This document shows, in pieces, positions 14,897 through 20,436 of a stretch of DNA of 20,436 nucleotides. This stretch comes from an uncultured Ignavibacteriota bacterium. Lineage in GTDB: Bacteria > Bacteroidota > Ignavibacteria > Tepidaquicellales > Tepidaquicellaceae. The position numbers and the translations under genes are program-made. Position 1 is the stretch's first letter. Each line of letters starts with the position of its first letter. The notes beneath the pieces are model-generated. The model searched no databases. It was not told where the DNA came from and saw only the letters and a list, made by a program, of their open reading frames with translations. The stretch is from NCBI GenBank assembly GCA_937915485.1, contig CALGII010000255.1, positions 1 through 20,436 of the forward strand, written 5' to 3'.

Positions 14897-15932
14897 TTTC
14901 GACCTGAGGCTTTCTTTCAAGGAAAGAATGGCTCGTCAGTTTTACAAAAGTGGCTTTTTGCTGATATTCGCTGATTGTAAGTGAATTCAAATAACTCATA
15001 GATGATTGTAATCCTTCGCGGTATTCTTTTATGAGTTTAGATACGTTTCCTTTGTATGGAACGAGCGATTCTTCACCTTCTATGTAGTTCTTATTATCCT
15101 GTTTCACGGCAAATGAGGCGCTTCCGCAGTATTTTTTCCAGCGTTGGTTGCTGTATTTAAGAACGTCGCCGGGCGATTCTTCCGTGCCCGCCAGCACGCG
15201 TCCGAACATAACCGCGTCGCAGCCGAGAGCGATTGCCTTGCACATCGCGCCCGGGTTGCTAATGCCTCCGTCGGCGATAATTTTCACGCCGCTTTTCATC
15301 TTGTCTCTTGCGGAAAGCGCGCGAACTATCGCGTCAACCTGACCGATACCGATACCTGATTTTATGGATGTAGAGCACATCGCTCCGTTTCCTATGCCCA
15401 CACGAATCGCGTCGACCCCGAGATTAATCAGAAATTCTGTAGTTTCGGAACTGGCGACATTACCGGCGATAATTTTGAGTTTATACTTATCCACAATAGG
15501 CCTGATTTCGTTCAGAAACCGCTCAATCATCTTGGAACCCCCGTTGGCAATGTCAATGCAGATTATTTTAACGCCGTAGTCCGCGAGTTTTTTCAGACGG
15601 TCGATTTCAGTATCCGAATTTATACCGATTGCAGCGGCTTTTAAATCGGTTGCGAGCATTTCATTATCGGCGAACTCCGATATCTGCTCGTCCGCCGAAT
15701 TGAATCTGTGTATGACTCCGAGACAGTTCAGTTCCGAAAGTGATTTCGCCATTCTGCCGCCGCAGACAGTGTTCATCGGAGACGCGATAATGGGTACCGC
15801 GAGTTTGACTCCGCAAAACTCTACGGATGTATCGCAGTCGGCGCGGTGCTTGACAGACGATATCTGGTTGGGGAGAAGCGACACGTCGTCGTATGTAAGT
15901 GAATCGTCGAATAAAATGTTTTTGTATGACAT
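14889..15932 (-). CDS. IMP dehydrogenase/GMP reductase family protein without CBS domains
   Basis: The 347-residue protein is a single TIM-barrel of the IMPDH/GMP reductase family: LTYDDVSLLP (12-21), PIIASPMNTV (47-56), GVIHRF, CIDIANG (125-131), IIAGNVAS (154-161), the catalytic loop VGIGNGAMCSTS with Cys186 and Thr188, IIADGGISNPG (218-228) and FGRVLAGTEESPG. There are no CBS domains, and the IMPDH flap with its Arg-Tyr pair is replaced by a short KQDNKNYIEGEE. Length and Cys position equal those of E. coli GuaC, so GMP reductase activity (GMP to IMP and ammonia with NADPH) is plausible, but the start region and GVIHRF look IMPDH-like and the loop is atypical (GNGAMCS for GPGSxCT). I therefore leave the symbol blank. 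It follows sucC after 76 bases containing a hairpin and overlaps the photolyase gene by 8 bases. Confidence 0.85.
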   Translation of the reverse strand: MSYKNILFDDSLTYDDVSLLPNQISSVKHRADCDTSVEFCGVKLAVPIIASPMNTVCGGRMAKSLSELNCLGVIHRFNSADEQISEFADNEMLATDLKAAAIGINSDTEIDRLKKLADYGVKIICIDIANGGSKMIERFLNEIRPIVDKYKLKIIAGNVASSETTEFLINLGVDAIRVGIGNGAMCSTSIKSGIGIGQVDAIVRALSARDKMKSGVKIIADGGISNPGAMCKAIALGCDAVMFGRVLAGTEESPGDVLKYSNQRWKKYCGSASFAVKQDNKNYIEGEESLVPYKGNVSKLIKEYREGLQSSMSYLNSLTISEYQQKATFVKLTSHSFLERKPQVENG

Positions 15933-15950
15933 AAATTTTTGTTTTCAATC

Positions 15951-15985
15951 AAAAGGGGAAAGAGAAGAGACTTCTTCCTTTCCCC
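15951..15985 (-). terminator. Terminator-like hairpin between sucC and the IMPDH/GMPR-family gene
   Basis: GGGGAAAG (15955-15962) pairs with CTTTCCCC (15978-15985); after a one-base bulge GAAG pairs with CTTC further in. Read on the minus strand the stem is followed by TTTT (15951-15954). It fits a rho-independent terminator downstream of sucC but lies only about 20 bases before the next ATG, so it could also be an attenuator allowing some read-through. Confidence 0.68.
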
Positions 15986-16008
15986 GATAAAAAAATGTAA
16001 GTTAATGT

Positions 16009-17226
16009 TTACTTAGCCAGCGCCTGCGTGACCTTATCAGCCGCGTCCTGCAAAGTGTCCGCGGGAATCAGGTTCAGACCCGAATCATTCAGTATCTGTC
16101 TCGCCTCCTCCGCGTTCGTTCCCTGCAGTCTTACGACGACCGGAATGTTCAGGTTAAGATTTCTCGATGCCTGAACGACGCCGTTGGCGACGCGGTCGCA
16201 TCTGACTATACCACCGAAAATATTTATCAATATCGCTTTCACGTTCGGGTCGGTAAGTATAATCCTGAAACCGTTCTCTACCGTTTCAGCCGATGCCGTT
16301 CCTCCAACGTCGAGGAAGTTTGCGGGTTCGCCGCCCGCGAGTTTTATAAGGTCCATCGTTCCCATCGCGAGTCCCGCTCCGTTGACCATGCAACCTACAT
16401 TGCCGTCGAGTTTTATGTAATTGAGATTGTATTTCGACGCTTCAATTTCGAGAGGGTCTTCTTCGTTAAGGTCGCGCAGCGCTTCGAAATCTTTGTGCCT
16501 CATAAGCGCGTTGTCGTCAAGATTTATCTTCGCGTCGAGGGCGACTATCCTGTCGTCATTCGTGATTATAAGCGGATTGATTTCGAGCAGAGACGCGTCG
16601 GATTCGCAGTATGCCTTGTAAAGAGTCATTATGAATTTCGTGAAATCCTTGAAAGCGCTGCCTTCCAGACCGAGTCCGAATGCGAGTTCTCTTGCTTGAA
16701 AACTCTGCAGTCCGATTGACGGCTCAATCCAGACCTTAATTATCTTCTCGGGAGTTTCCGCCGCGACTTTCTCAATCTCGACGCCTCCTTCGGTTGACGC
16801 CATAATGACGTCCTTTGAATTTGTCCTGTCGAGGAGAATTCCGAGGTAGAGTTCTTTCTTGTAATTGAGACCTTCGGCGATGAACATAGTCTGCACTTGC
16901 TTTCCTTCGGCGCCCGACTGATGCGTGACTAGAATGTTGCCGAGCACTTTAGAAGCGAATTCCTTCGCGCCTTCGATGTTCGAGCCGAAGAACTTTACGC
17001 CTCCGTTAACCACTACTTCGGAGCGGTTGTTCTTGTTGTAAACAATTCCTTTTCCTCTGCCGCCTGCGTGTATCTGCGATTTCACGGCGAACTGCGTGAC
17101 GCCTCTTTCTCTTAGCGAGTTAACGGCGTTATCGAATTCATCGATTGACTTTATGGCGACGCCGTCCTGTACGGCAACGCCGTATCTTTTTAGTATCGCC
17201 TTTGCCTGATATTCGTGTATTTTCAT
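16009..17226 (-). CDS. sucC: Succinyl-CoA synthetase beta subunit
   Basis: SucC is the nucleotide-binding, ATP-grasp subunit of succinyl-CoA synthetase, which makes ATP or GTP from succinyl-CoA in the TCA cycle. The 405-residue product begins MKIHEYQAKAILKRYGV, as expected. It has the nucleotide-contact GGRGKG (55-60), the metal-binding LLEINPL (213-219), NGAGLAMGTMDLI (282-294), FLDVGGTA (304-311), NIFGGIVRCD (335-344) and VVRLQGTNAEEA (364-375). The alpha subunit gene sucD, normally adjacent, is not in the window. It lies 12 bases after the small lipoprotein gene and is probably co-transcribed with the P5C dehydrogenase, whose end product glutamate feeds the TCA cycle through 2-oxoglutarate. 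ADP or GDP specificity cannot be decided here. Confidence 0.97.
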   Translation of the reverse strand: MKIHEYQAKAILKRYGVAVQDGVAIKSIDEFDNAVNSLRERGVTQFAVKSQIHAGGRGKGIVYNKNNRSEVVVNGGVKFFGSNIEGAKEFASKVLGNILVTHQSGAEGKQVQTMFIAEGLNYKKELYLGILLDRTNSKDVIMASTEGGVEIEKVAAETPEKIIKVWIEPSIGLQSFQARELAFGLGLEGSAFKDFTKFIMTLYKAYCESDASLLEINPLIITNDDRIVALDAKINLDDNALMRHKDFEALRDLNEEDPLEIEASKYNLNYIKLDGNVGCMVNGAGLAMGTMDLIKLAGGEPANFLDVGGTASAETVENGFRIILTDPNVKAILINIFGGIVRCDRVANGVVQASRNLNLNIPVVVRLQGTNAEEARQILNDSGLNLIPADTLQDAADKVTQALAK

Positions 17227-17238
17227 TAATTATTGTTT

Positions 17239-17472
17239 TTATTTGTTATCGTCTTTATCGAATTTTTTCGAAAGCGAATCGAGTTTATCCATCACCTTCT
17301 TGAGCGAGTCCGTATTTATCTTGTTCATCGCGGAATCGACTTTCTGAAGGCTCTTGTCGATTGTCTCGTCAATTTTTTTATTCACTTTCTCTTCTACCTT
17401 TTCGGATACCTTGCTGCAGCTTAGTATCCCGAACAGTACCGCGGCGGCGGCGAAAAATTTTATATAGTTCAT
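17239..17472 (-). CDS. Small predicted lipoprotein with helical, charged repeat-like tail
   Basis: The 77-residue product has a lipoprotein signal peptide (MNYIKFFAAAAVLFGILSC) with lipobox ILSC and lipidated Cys19. The mature part is almost entirely charged and amphipathic helix (KVSEKVEEKVNKKIDETIDK, followed by SLQKVDSAMNK and DSLKKVMDKLDSLSKKFDKD), with hydrophobic residues spaced for a coiled coil. No family name comes to mind. The ATG begins immediately after the TAA stop of the P5C dehydrogenase gene with no intervening base, and sucC follows 12 bases after its stop, which argues strongly that it is a real, translated gene. It should be anchored in the inner or outer membrane, facing the periplasm. 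Function is unknown. Confidence 0.82.
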   Translation of the reverse strand: MNYIKFFAAAAVLFGILSCSKVSEKVEEKVNKKIDETIDKSLQKVDSAMNKINTDSLKKVMDKLDSLSKKFDKDDNK

Positions 17473-19029
17473 TTATTTAATAATTTTTTTGCTTGTTGAT
17501 TTCGCCTGCATGAAGAGAAGCAGATAGTCTCTTCCGCCTGCTTTTGAATCCGTTCCGCTCATGTTGAAACCGCCGAACGGGTGGACGCCCACGAGGGCAC
17601 CTGTGCATTTCCTGTTAAGATACAAATTTCCAACGAAAAATTCTTCATCCGCTTTCGCGATTTTCTTTTTGTTCTTCGAGTATGCCGCGCCGGTGAGACC
17701 GAATTTGGTTCCGTTCGCGATTTTCAGTGATTCGTCGAAATTCGGAGATTTTATTACCGCGAGAACCGGTCCGAAGATTTCTTCCTGCGCTATCGTGTCA
17801 GTCGGCTTTACGTCGCGAATGATTGTCGGCTCGACGAAATGTCCGCCCGGCAGTTCGTTTCCGCCGTGTATCACAACTCCGCCTTCGGATACCGCGGTCG
17901 ATATGTACTGCATTATTCTTTCTTTCGATTTACTGTTGATTACGGGTCCGAGGTTCGGGTTTGTAACCGCGGGACCGACTCTCAAAGCCGACGCTTTTTC
18001 GACGAGGGCTTCGCAGAACCTGTCGTAAATGTTCTCGTCAACAATTACTCTCGAGCAGGCTGAACACTTTTGCCCCTGGAATCCGAATGCGGACTGAACA
18101 GTGCCGAGTACAGCGTCGTCGAAACTATGAAGTTCCTTATCGACTATTATAGCGTCCTTGCCGCCCATTTCAGCGATAACTCTCTTAATCCAGATTTGTC
18201 CGGGCTGCGCTTTTGCCGCGAGTTCGTTAATTCTCAGACCGACTTCCATAGAGCCCGTGAATGAAATGAATCTAGTCAGGTGGTGCTGAACGAGCGCGTC
18301 GCCTATTGAACCGCCTCCGCCCGTTACAAAATTCAAAACGCCTTTCGGCAGTTTAATCTCTTCCATAAGTTCGACGAACATCTGCGCGATAGCGGGGGAG
18401 TCGCTCGATGGCTTCAACACCACTGGGTTTCCCGTAACAATCGACGCTGTCGTCATTCCGACGAGTATGGCGAGGGGGAAGTTCCACGGAGGAATCACGA
18501 GACCGACGCCGAGAGAATGGTATTCAACCTTGTTCTTTTCGCCCGGATATTTTACGACGGGCTGTTCTCCACTGTACCTGTGCATCTCGCGCGCGTAGTA
18601 TTCGAGAAAATCAATCGCTTCGGCTGTATCGCCGTCGGCTTCCGCCCAGTTCTTGCCTTCTTCGTAAACCATCATCGCGGAGAAAATGTGTTTTCTCTTG
18701 CGCATTATCTTCGCCGCCTTGAAAAGGAATTCGGCTCTTTTCTTGGGTGAAACCCTTTTCCATTCGTCGAATTTAGCGTGCGCCGTTTCTACCGCCTTGA
18801 GGGCGATTTCAACGGACGCTTTCTGGAATGTGCCCACTATCTGTTCAGGATTCGATGGGTTGTATGAATACAGTTTTTCTTCAATGTATATTTTCTCGCC
18901 GCCTATTACGAGCGGGAATTCTTTCGTGAATCTTGATTTTACTTCTTCGAGAGCCTTCTCGAATGCTTTCCTGTTTTTCTTGTCGGTGAAATCTGTAAAC
19001 GGTTCGTTCTTGAATTTTGAGATTGACAT
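17473..19029 (-). CDS. 1-pyrroline-5-carboxylate dehydrogenase (ALDH4/RocA type)
   Basis: This NAD-dependent aldehyde dehydrogenase oxidises glutamate semialdehyde (from proline or ornithine) to glutamate. The 518-residue length matches stand-alone P5C dehydrogenases. Conserved parts are VIPPWNFPLAI (178-188) with the oxyanion Asn183, VVLKPSSDSP (Lys206), FTGSMEVG, the general base Glu287 in AEMGGKDAII, and the nucleophile Cys322 in GFQGQKCSACSR, which is characteristic of the P5C branch (PutA C-terminal half, RocA, ALDH4). EEIFGPVLAV and HPFGGFNMSGTDSKAGG complete the family signature. The proline dehydrogenase partner is not in the window. Spacing is 8 bases to the serine hydrolase gene upstream and 0 bases to the lipoprotein gene downstream, so all are likely in one operon. 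Confidence 0.93.
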   Translation of the reverse strand: MSISKFKNEPFTDFTDKKNRKAFEKALEEVKSRFTKEFPLVIGGEKIYIEEKLYSYNPSNPEQIVGTFQKASVEIALKAVETAHAKFDEWKRVSPKKRAEFLFKAAKIMRKRKHIFSAMMVYEEGKNWAEADGDTAEAIDFLEYYAREMHRYSGEQPVVKYPGEKNKVEYHSLGVGLVIPPWNFPLAILVGMTTASIVTGNPVVLKPSSDSPAIAQMFVELMEEIKLPKGVLNFVTGGGGSIGDALVQHHLTRFISFTGSMEVGLRINELAAKAQPGQIWIKRVIAEMGGKDAIIVDKELHSFDDAVLGTVQSAFGFQGQKCSACSRVIVDENIYDRFCEALVEKASALRVGPAVTNPNLGPVINSKSKERIMQYISTAVSEGGVVIHGGNELPGGHFVEPTIIRDVKPTDTIAQEEIFGPVLAVIKSPNFDESLKIANGTKFGLTGAAYSKNKKKIAKADEEFFVGNLYLNRKCTGALVGVHPFGGFNMSGTDSKAGGRDYLLLFMQAKSTSKKIIK

Positions 19030-19037
19030 AATTTTGT

Positions 19038-20201
19038 TTATTTATTTGTTAATGTTTGTATTATTAAATTGTGTAGTTCAGGTCGTACTTCCTTGATGCC
19101 GTCGTTGTTTCTCGACGGGTAAACCCTGTTAGTCAGGAATATAATTATAATATCCTTCTCTTTATCGCACCAAATGCTTGTACCTGTATAGCCTGTGTGC
19201 CCGAAGCAGTTTTCGGAAATCAGTTCGCCGCATTGAGAGCGGTAACTTCCGATAGGGGGCTGCTTCGTGTCCCAGCCGAGCGCGCGTGTGTTTGAGTAAT
19301 CAAGCGCTTCGTATTTTTTGAGAAACAGATTAACGGTCGTTTCTGTGAACATTCTTTCTTCTCTAAGGCCGCGCGTGTAAGGATTGTAGTACTTTCCTCC
19401 GTTTGCCAGCATCCTCACGAATGTGTATAAATCCCTCGCGCGCGAGAATAATCCCGCGTTTCCCGAAACACCGCCTATCAGCGCCGCGGCTTCGTCGTGA
19501 ACTTCTCCGCATAATTGCCTGTGTCTCCAGTTCGAATCGTATTCCGTCGGCGCGGTGAATTCTTTAAGCCTTTCAGGCGGAGTGAAGCCCGTTACTTCCA
19601 TCCCGAGAGGATAGAAAATGCTGTCTCTGCAGAAATCCGCGAGAGATGCTCCGGTTATTCTTTCGGTGATTATTCCGAGAAGAATGAAATTTATGTCGCT
19701 GTAAAGGTACGACGAGCCGGTTTTGTATTCGAGAGGCAGTTCGCATATCGCCTTCAGAACGTCATCCTTGCACGAGCAGGTCTTGTAAAACGGTATCCAA
19801 GCCTTCAGTCCGGAATTATGAAGAAGGAGGTTCAGTATCGTTATGTTTCCCTTATCGTTTGCCGCGAACTCCGGTATGAAATCCGAGACCCTGTCGTCTA
19901 GTTTTATTCTGTTTTCGTCATAAAGTTTCATTATAGCCGATGTCGTCGCCACCGCTTTTGTTACCGATGCGAGGTCGTAAATGCTGTATGAATCGACCGC
20001 TCTTGAGTCCTGTTCGTATGTGAATCTGCCGTAGTATTTCTCGTAGAGAATATTTCCGGAAGTTCCTAATATCAACTGCGCGCCCGGGAAGTATCTTTTT
20101 GATATCGAATTTTCGATCAGACTATCGATTTTTCCGAAATCGTATCCAAACGCGTATGCGTGCGACATCATCAGGATTATTATAATGAAAAGCCTCTTCA
20201 T
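19038..20201 (-). CDS. Secreted serine hydrolase of the beta-lactamase class C / esterase family
   Basis: From the ATG at 20201 the protein has 387 residues and a signal peptide (MKRLFIIIILMMSHAYAFG), so it acts in the periplasm or outside. A TTG at 20219 would add six residues and lies upstream of the putative start of transcription; I reject it. Catalytic motifs of the class C fold are SVTK (Ser79 to Lys82), YSD (Tyr167, in YLYSDINF) and HTG (His335, in GHTGYTGTS). The segment GEVHDEAAALIGGVSGNAGLFSRARDL is typical of the esterase/penicillin-binding-like group often found alone or fused to NagZ glycosidases in Bacteroidota. Likely substrates are peptidoglycan peptides or esters; there is no reason to call it an antibiotic-resistance gene. 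It is the first gene of the P5C dehydrogenase-sucC operon, 8 bases ahead of the next start. Confidence 0.92.
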   Translation of the reverse strand: MKRLFIIIILMMSHAYAFGYDFGKIDSLIENSISKRYFPGAQLILGTSGNILYEKYYGRFTYEQDSRAVDSYSIYDLASVTKAVATTSAIMKLYDENRIKLDDRVSDFIPEFAANDKGNITILNLLLHNSGLKAWIPFYKTCSCKDDVLKAICELPLEYKTGSSYLYSDINFILLGIITERITGASLADFCRDSIFYPLGMEVTGFTPPERLKEFTAPTEYDSNWRHRQLCGEVHDEAAALIGGVSGNAGLFSRARDLYTFVRMLANGGKYYNPYTRGLREERMFTETTVNLFLKKYEALDYSNTRALGWDTKQPPIGSYRSQCGELISENCFGHTGYTGTSIWCDKEKDIIIIFLTNRVYPSRNNDGIKEVRPELHNLIIQTLTNK

Positions 20202-20207
20202 AGTTTT

Positions 20208-20239
20208 CAAATATATCAAAAAGCGCCGCTTACTTCAAT
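20208..20239 (-). promoter_or_regulatory. Candidate promoter with -7 element for the serine hydrolase operon
   Basis: On the minus strand ATTG (20236-20239) is followed after 20 bases by TATATTTG (20208-20215), close to TTTG-N19-21-TAnnTTTG. The element ends 6 bases before the ATG at 20201, so the message would be almost leaderless. This also argues against the upstream TTG start at 20219. Confidence 0.45.
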
Positions 20240-20310
20240 TTAGAAATAGGTAACAGTCAGGCGGATTTCCCGGTGATAAAATTATTATATCTGCATAAGA
20301 ATTGATGAAT

Positions 20311-20337
20311 AAAAAAAGGCTGTCGGTGACAGCCTTT
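20311..20337 (-). terminator. Rho-independent terminator of the right-edge gene
   Basis: AAAGGCTGTC (20315-20324) pairs with GACAGCCTTT (20328-20337) around a 3-base loop. Read on the minus strand it is followed by a run of T (complement of 20311-20317). It lies 20 bases after the stop codon of the partial gene at the right edge, separating it from the serine hydrolase operon. Confidence 0.9.
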
Positions 20338-20357
20338 AAAATCGTTCAAATCCGGTT

Positions 20358-20436
20358 TTATTTTTTCCTTTTGAGGTAAATCAATCCCATTCCGAGGAGG
20401 AATATTACCGGAAGTTCCAGACCGAACAGACCGCAT
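20358..20436 (-). CDS. C-terminal membrane anchor of an unidentified protein (partial)
   Basis: The minus strand reads CGLFGLELPVIFLLGMGLIY followed by LKRKK and a TAA stop (20358-20360), running off the right edge. A Cys-Gly-rich start, a single hydrophobic helix of about 17 residues and a basic KRKK tail are the layout of C-terminal anchoring or sorting signals (for example CTERM-type domains) of surface proteins. A terminator directly follows. Only 25 residues are visible, so the protein itself cannot be named; a plain tail-anchored membrane protein is the alternative. Confidence 0.7.
   Translation of the reverse strand, partial: CGLFGLELPVIFLLGMGLIYLKRKK

Noticed and set aside
14897..14920. 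Upstream TTG start for the photolyase
   Set aside because: The ATG at 14896 gives the family-standard MVRILWFRKNLR start; the TTG adds eight non-conserved residues.
17561..18028. 155-codon open frame on the plus strand inside the P5C dehydrogenase gene
   Set aside because: It is antisense to conserved aldehyde dehydrogenase sequence, with low-complexity composition and no signal or domain.
19038..20201. Beta-lactamase resistance gene
   Set aside because: The class C motifs are shared by many esterases and peptidases; the GEVHDEAAALIGGVSG block fits the esterase-like group and nothing suggests antibiotic hydrolysis.
1..20436. CRISPR array, defence island, prophage or mobile element
   Set aside because: No regularly spaced repeats, transposase, integrase or defence-type proteins were seen; every long gene is assigned to a chromosomal family.

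Overview
The window is a stretch of chromosome from a bacterium that looks like a member of the Bacteroidota/Ignavibacteriota (FCB) assemblage. Four signs point there: a secreted protein ending in a type IX secretion (T9SS) C-terminal domain with the NYPNPFNP motif; signal peptides ending in S-Q; several TAnnTTTG-like promoter elements; and a DprA-DUF3109-RpoN-HslVU gene string. GC content is moderate and uniform by eye. I saw no tRNA, rRNA, CRISPR array, insertion sequence or phage gene. The placement is inference from gene content; there is no 16S gene here.

Left block (1-5985, + strand): the last residues of a DppC/OppC-type ABC permease, then dprA (DNA uptake/recombination mediator), a DUF3109 cysteine-rich protein, rpoN (sigma-54), hslV and hslU (ATP-dependent protease) and a small outer-membrane beta-barrel protein. 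These are packed with overlaps or gaps of about 11 nt or less and end at a strong bidirectional terminator.

Middle block: a convergent minus-strand gene (6003-6704) encodes a secreted protein that I recognise as a homologue of LipL32, the major outer-membrane lipoprotein of pathogenic Leptospira. It has the conserved core and the apparent calcium-site residues but no lipobox cysteine. This is the most surprising gene in the window. Next come three minus-strand genes for acyl-CoA metabolism (thiolase, 3-hydroxyacyl-CoA dehydrogenase, acyl-CoA dehydrogenase), ending at their own terminator. A divergent plus-strand gene encodes a 628-residue secreted multidomain protein with a thioredoxin-like Omp28 domain and a T9SS sorting domain.

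Right block (12593-20201, minus strand), in transcription order: a serine hydrolase of the beta-lactamase class C/esterase family, a 1-pyrroline-5-carboxylate dehydrogenase, a 77-residue lipoprotein, sucC, a terminator-like hairpin, a CBS-less IMP dehydrogenase/GMP reductase family enzyme overlapping a DNA photolyase, and finally tpiA, which has its own promoter-like element. The first four genes are nearly contiguous and likely form one operon linking proline/glutamate catabolism to the TCA cycle. The right edge holds the C-terminal membrane anchor of another minus-strand gene and its terminator.

Five computed reading frames begin at implausible TTG codons (3-hydroxyacyl-CoA dehydrogenase, thiolase, photolyase, serine hydrolase, and the corresponding upstream extensions). 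For these I give the downstream ATG start, which agrees with family N-termini.
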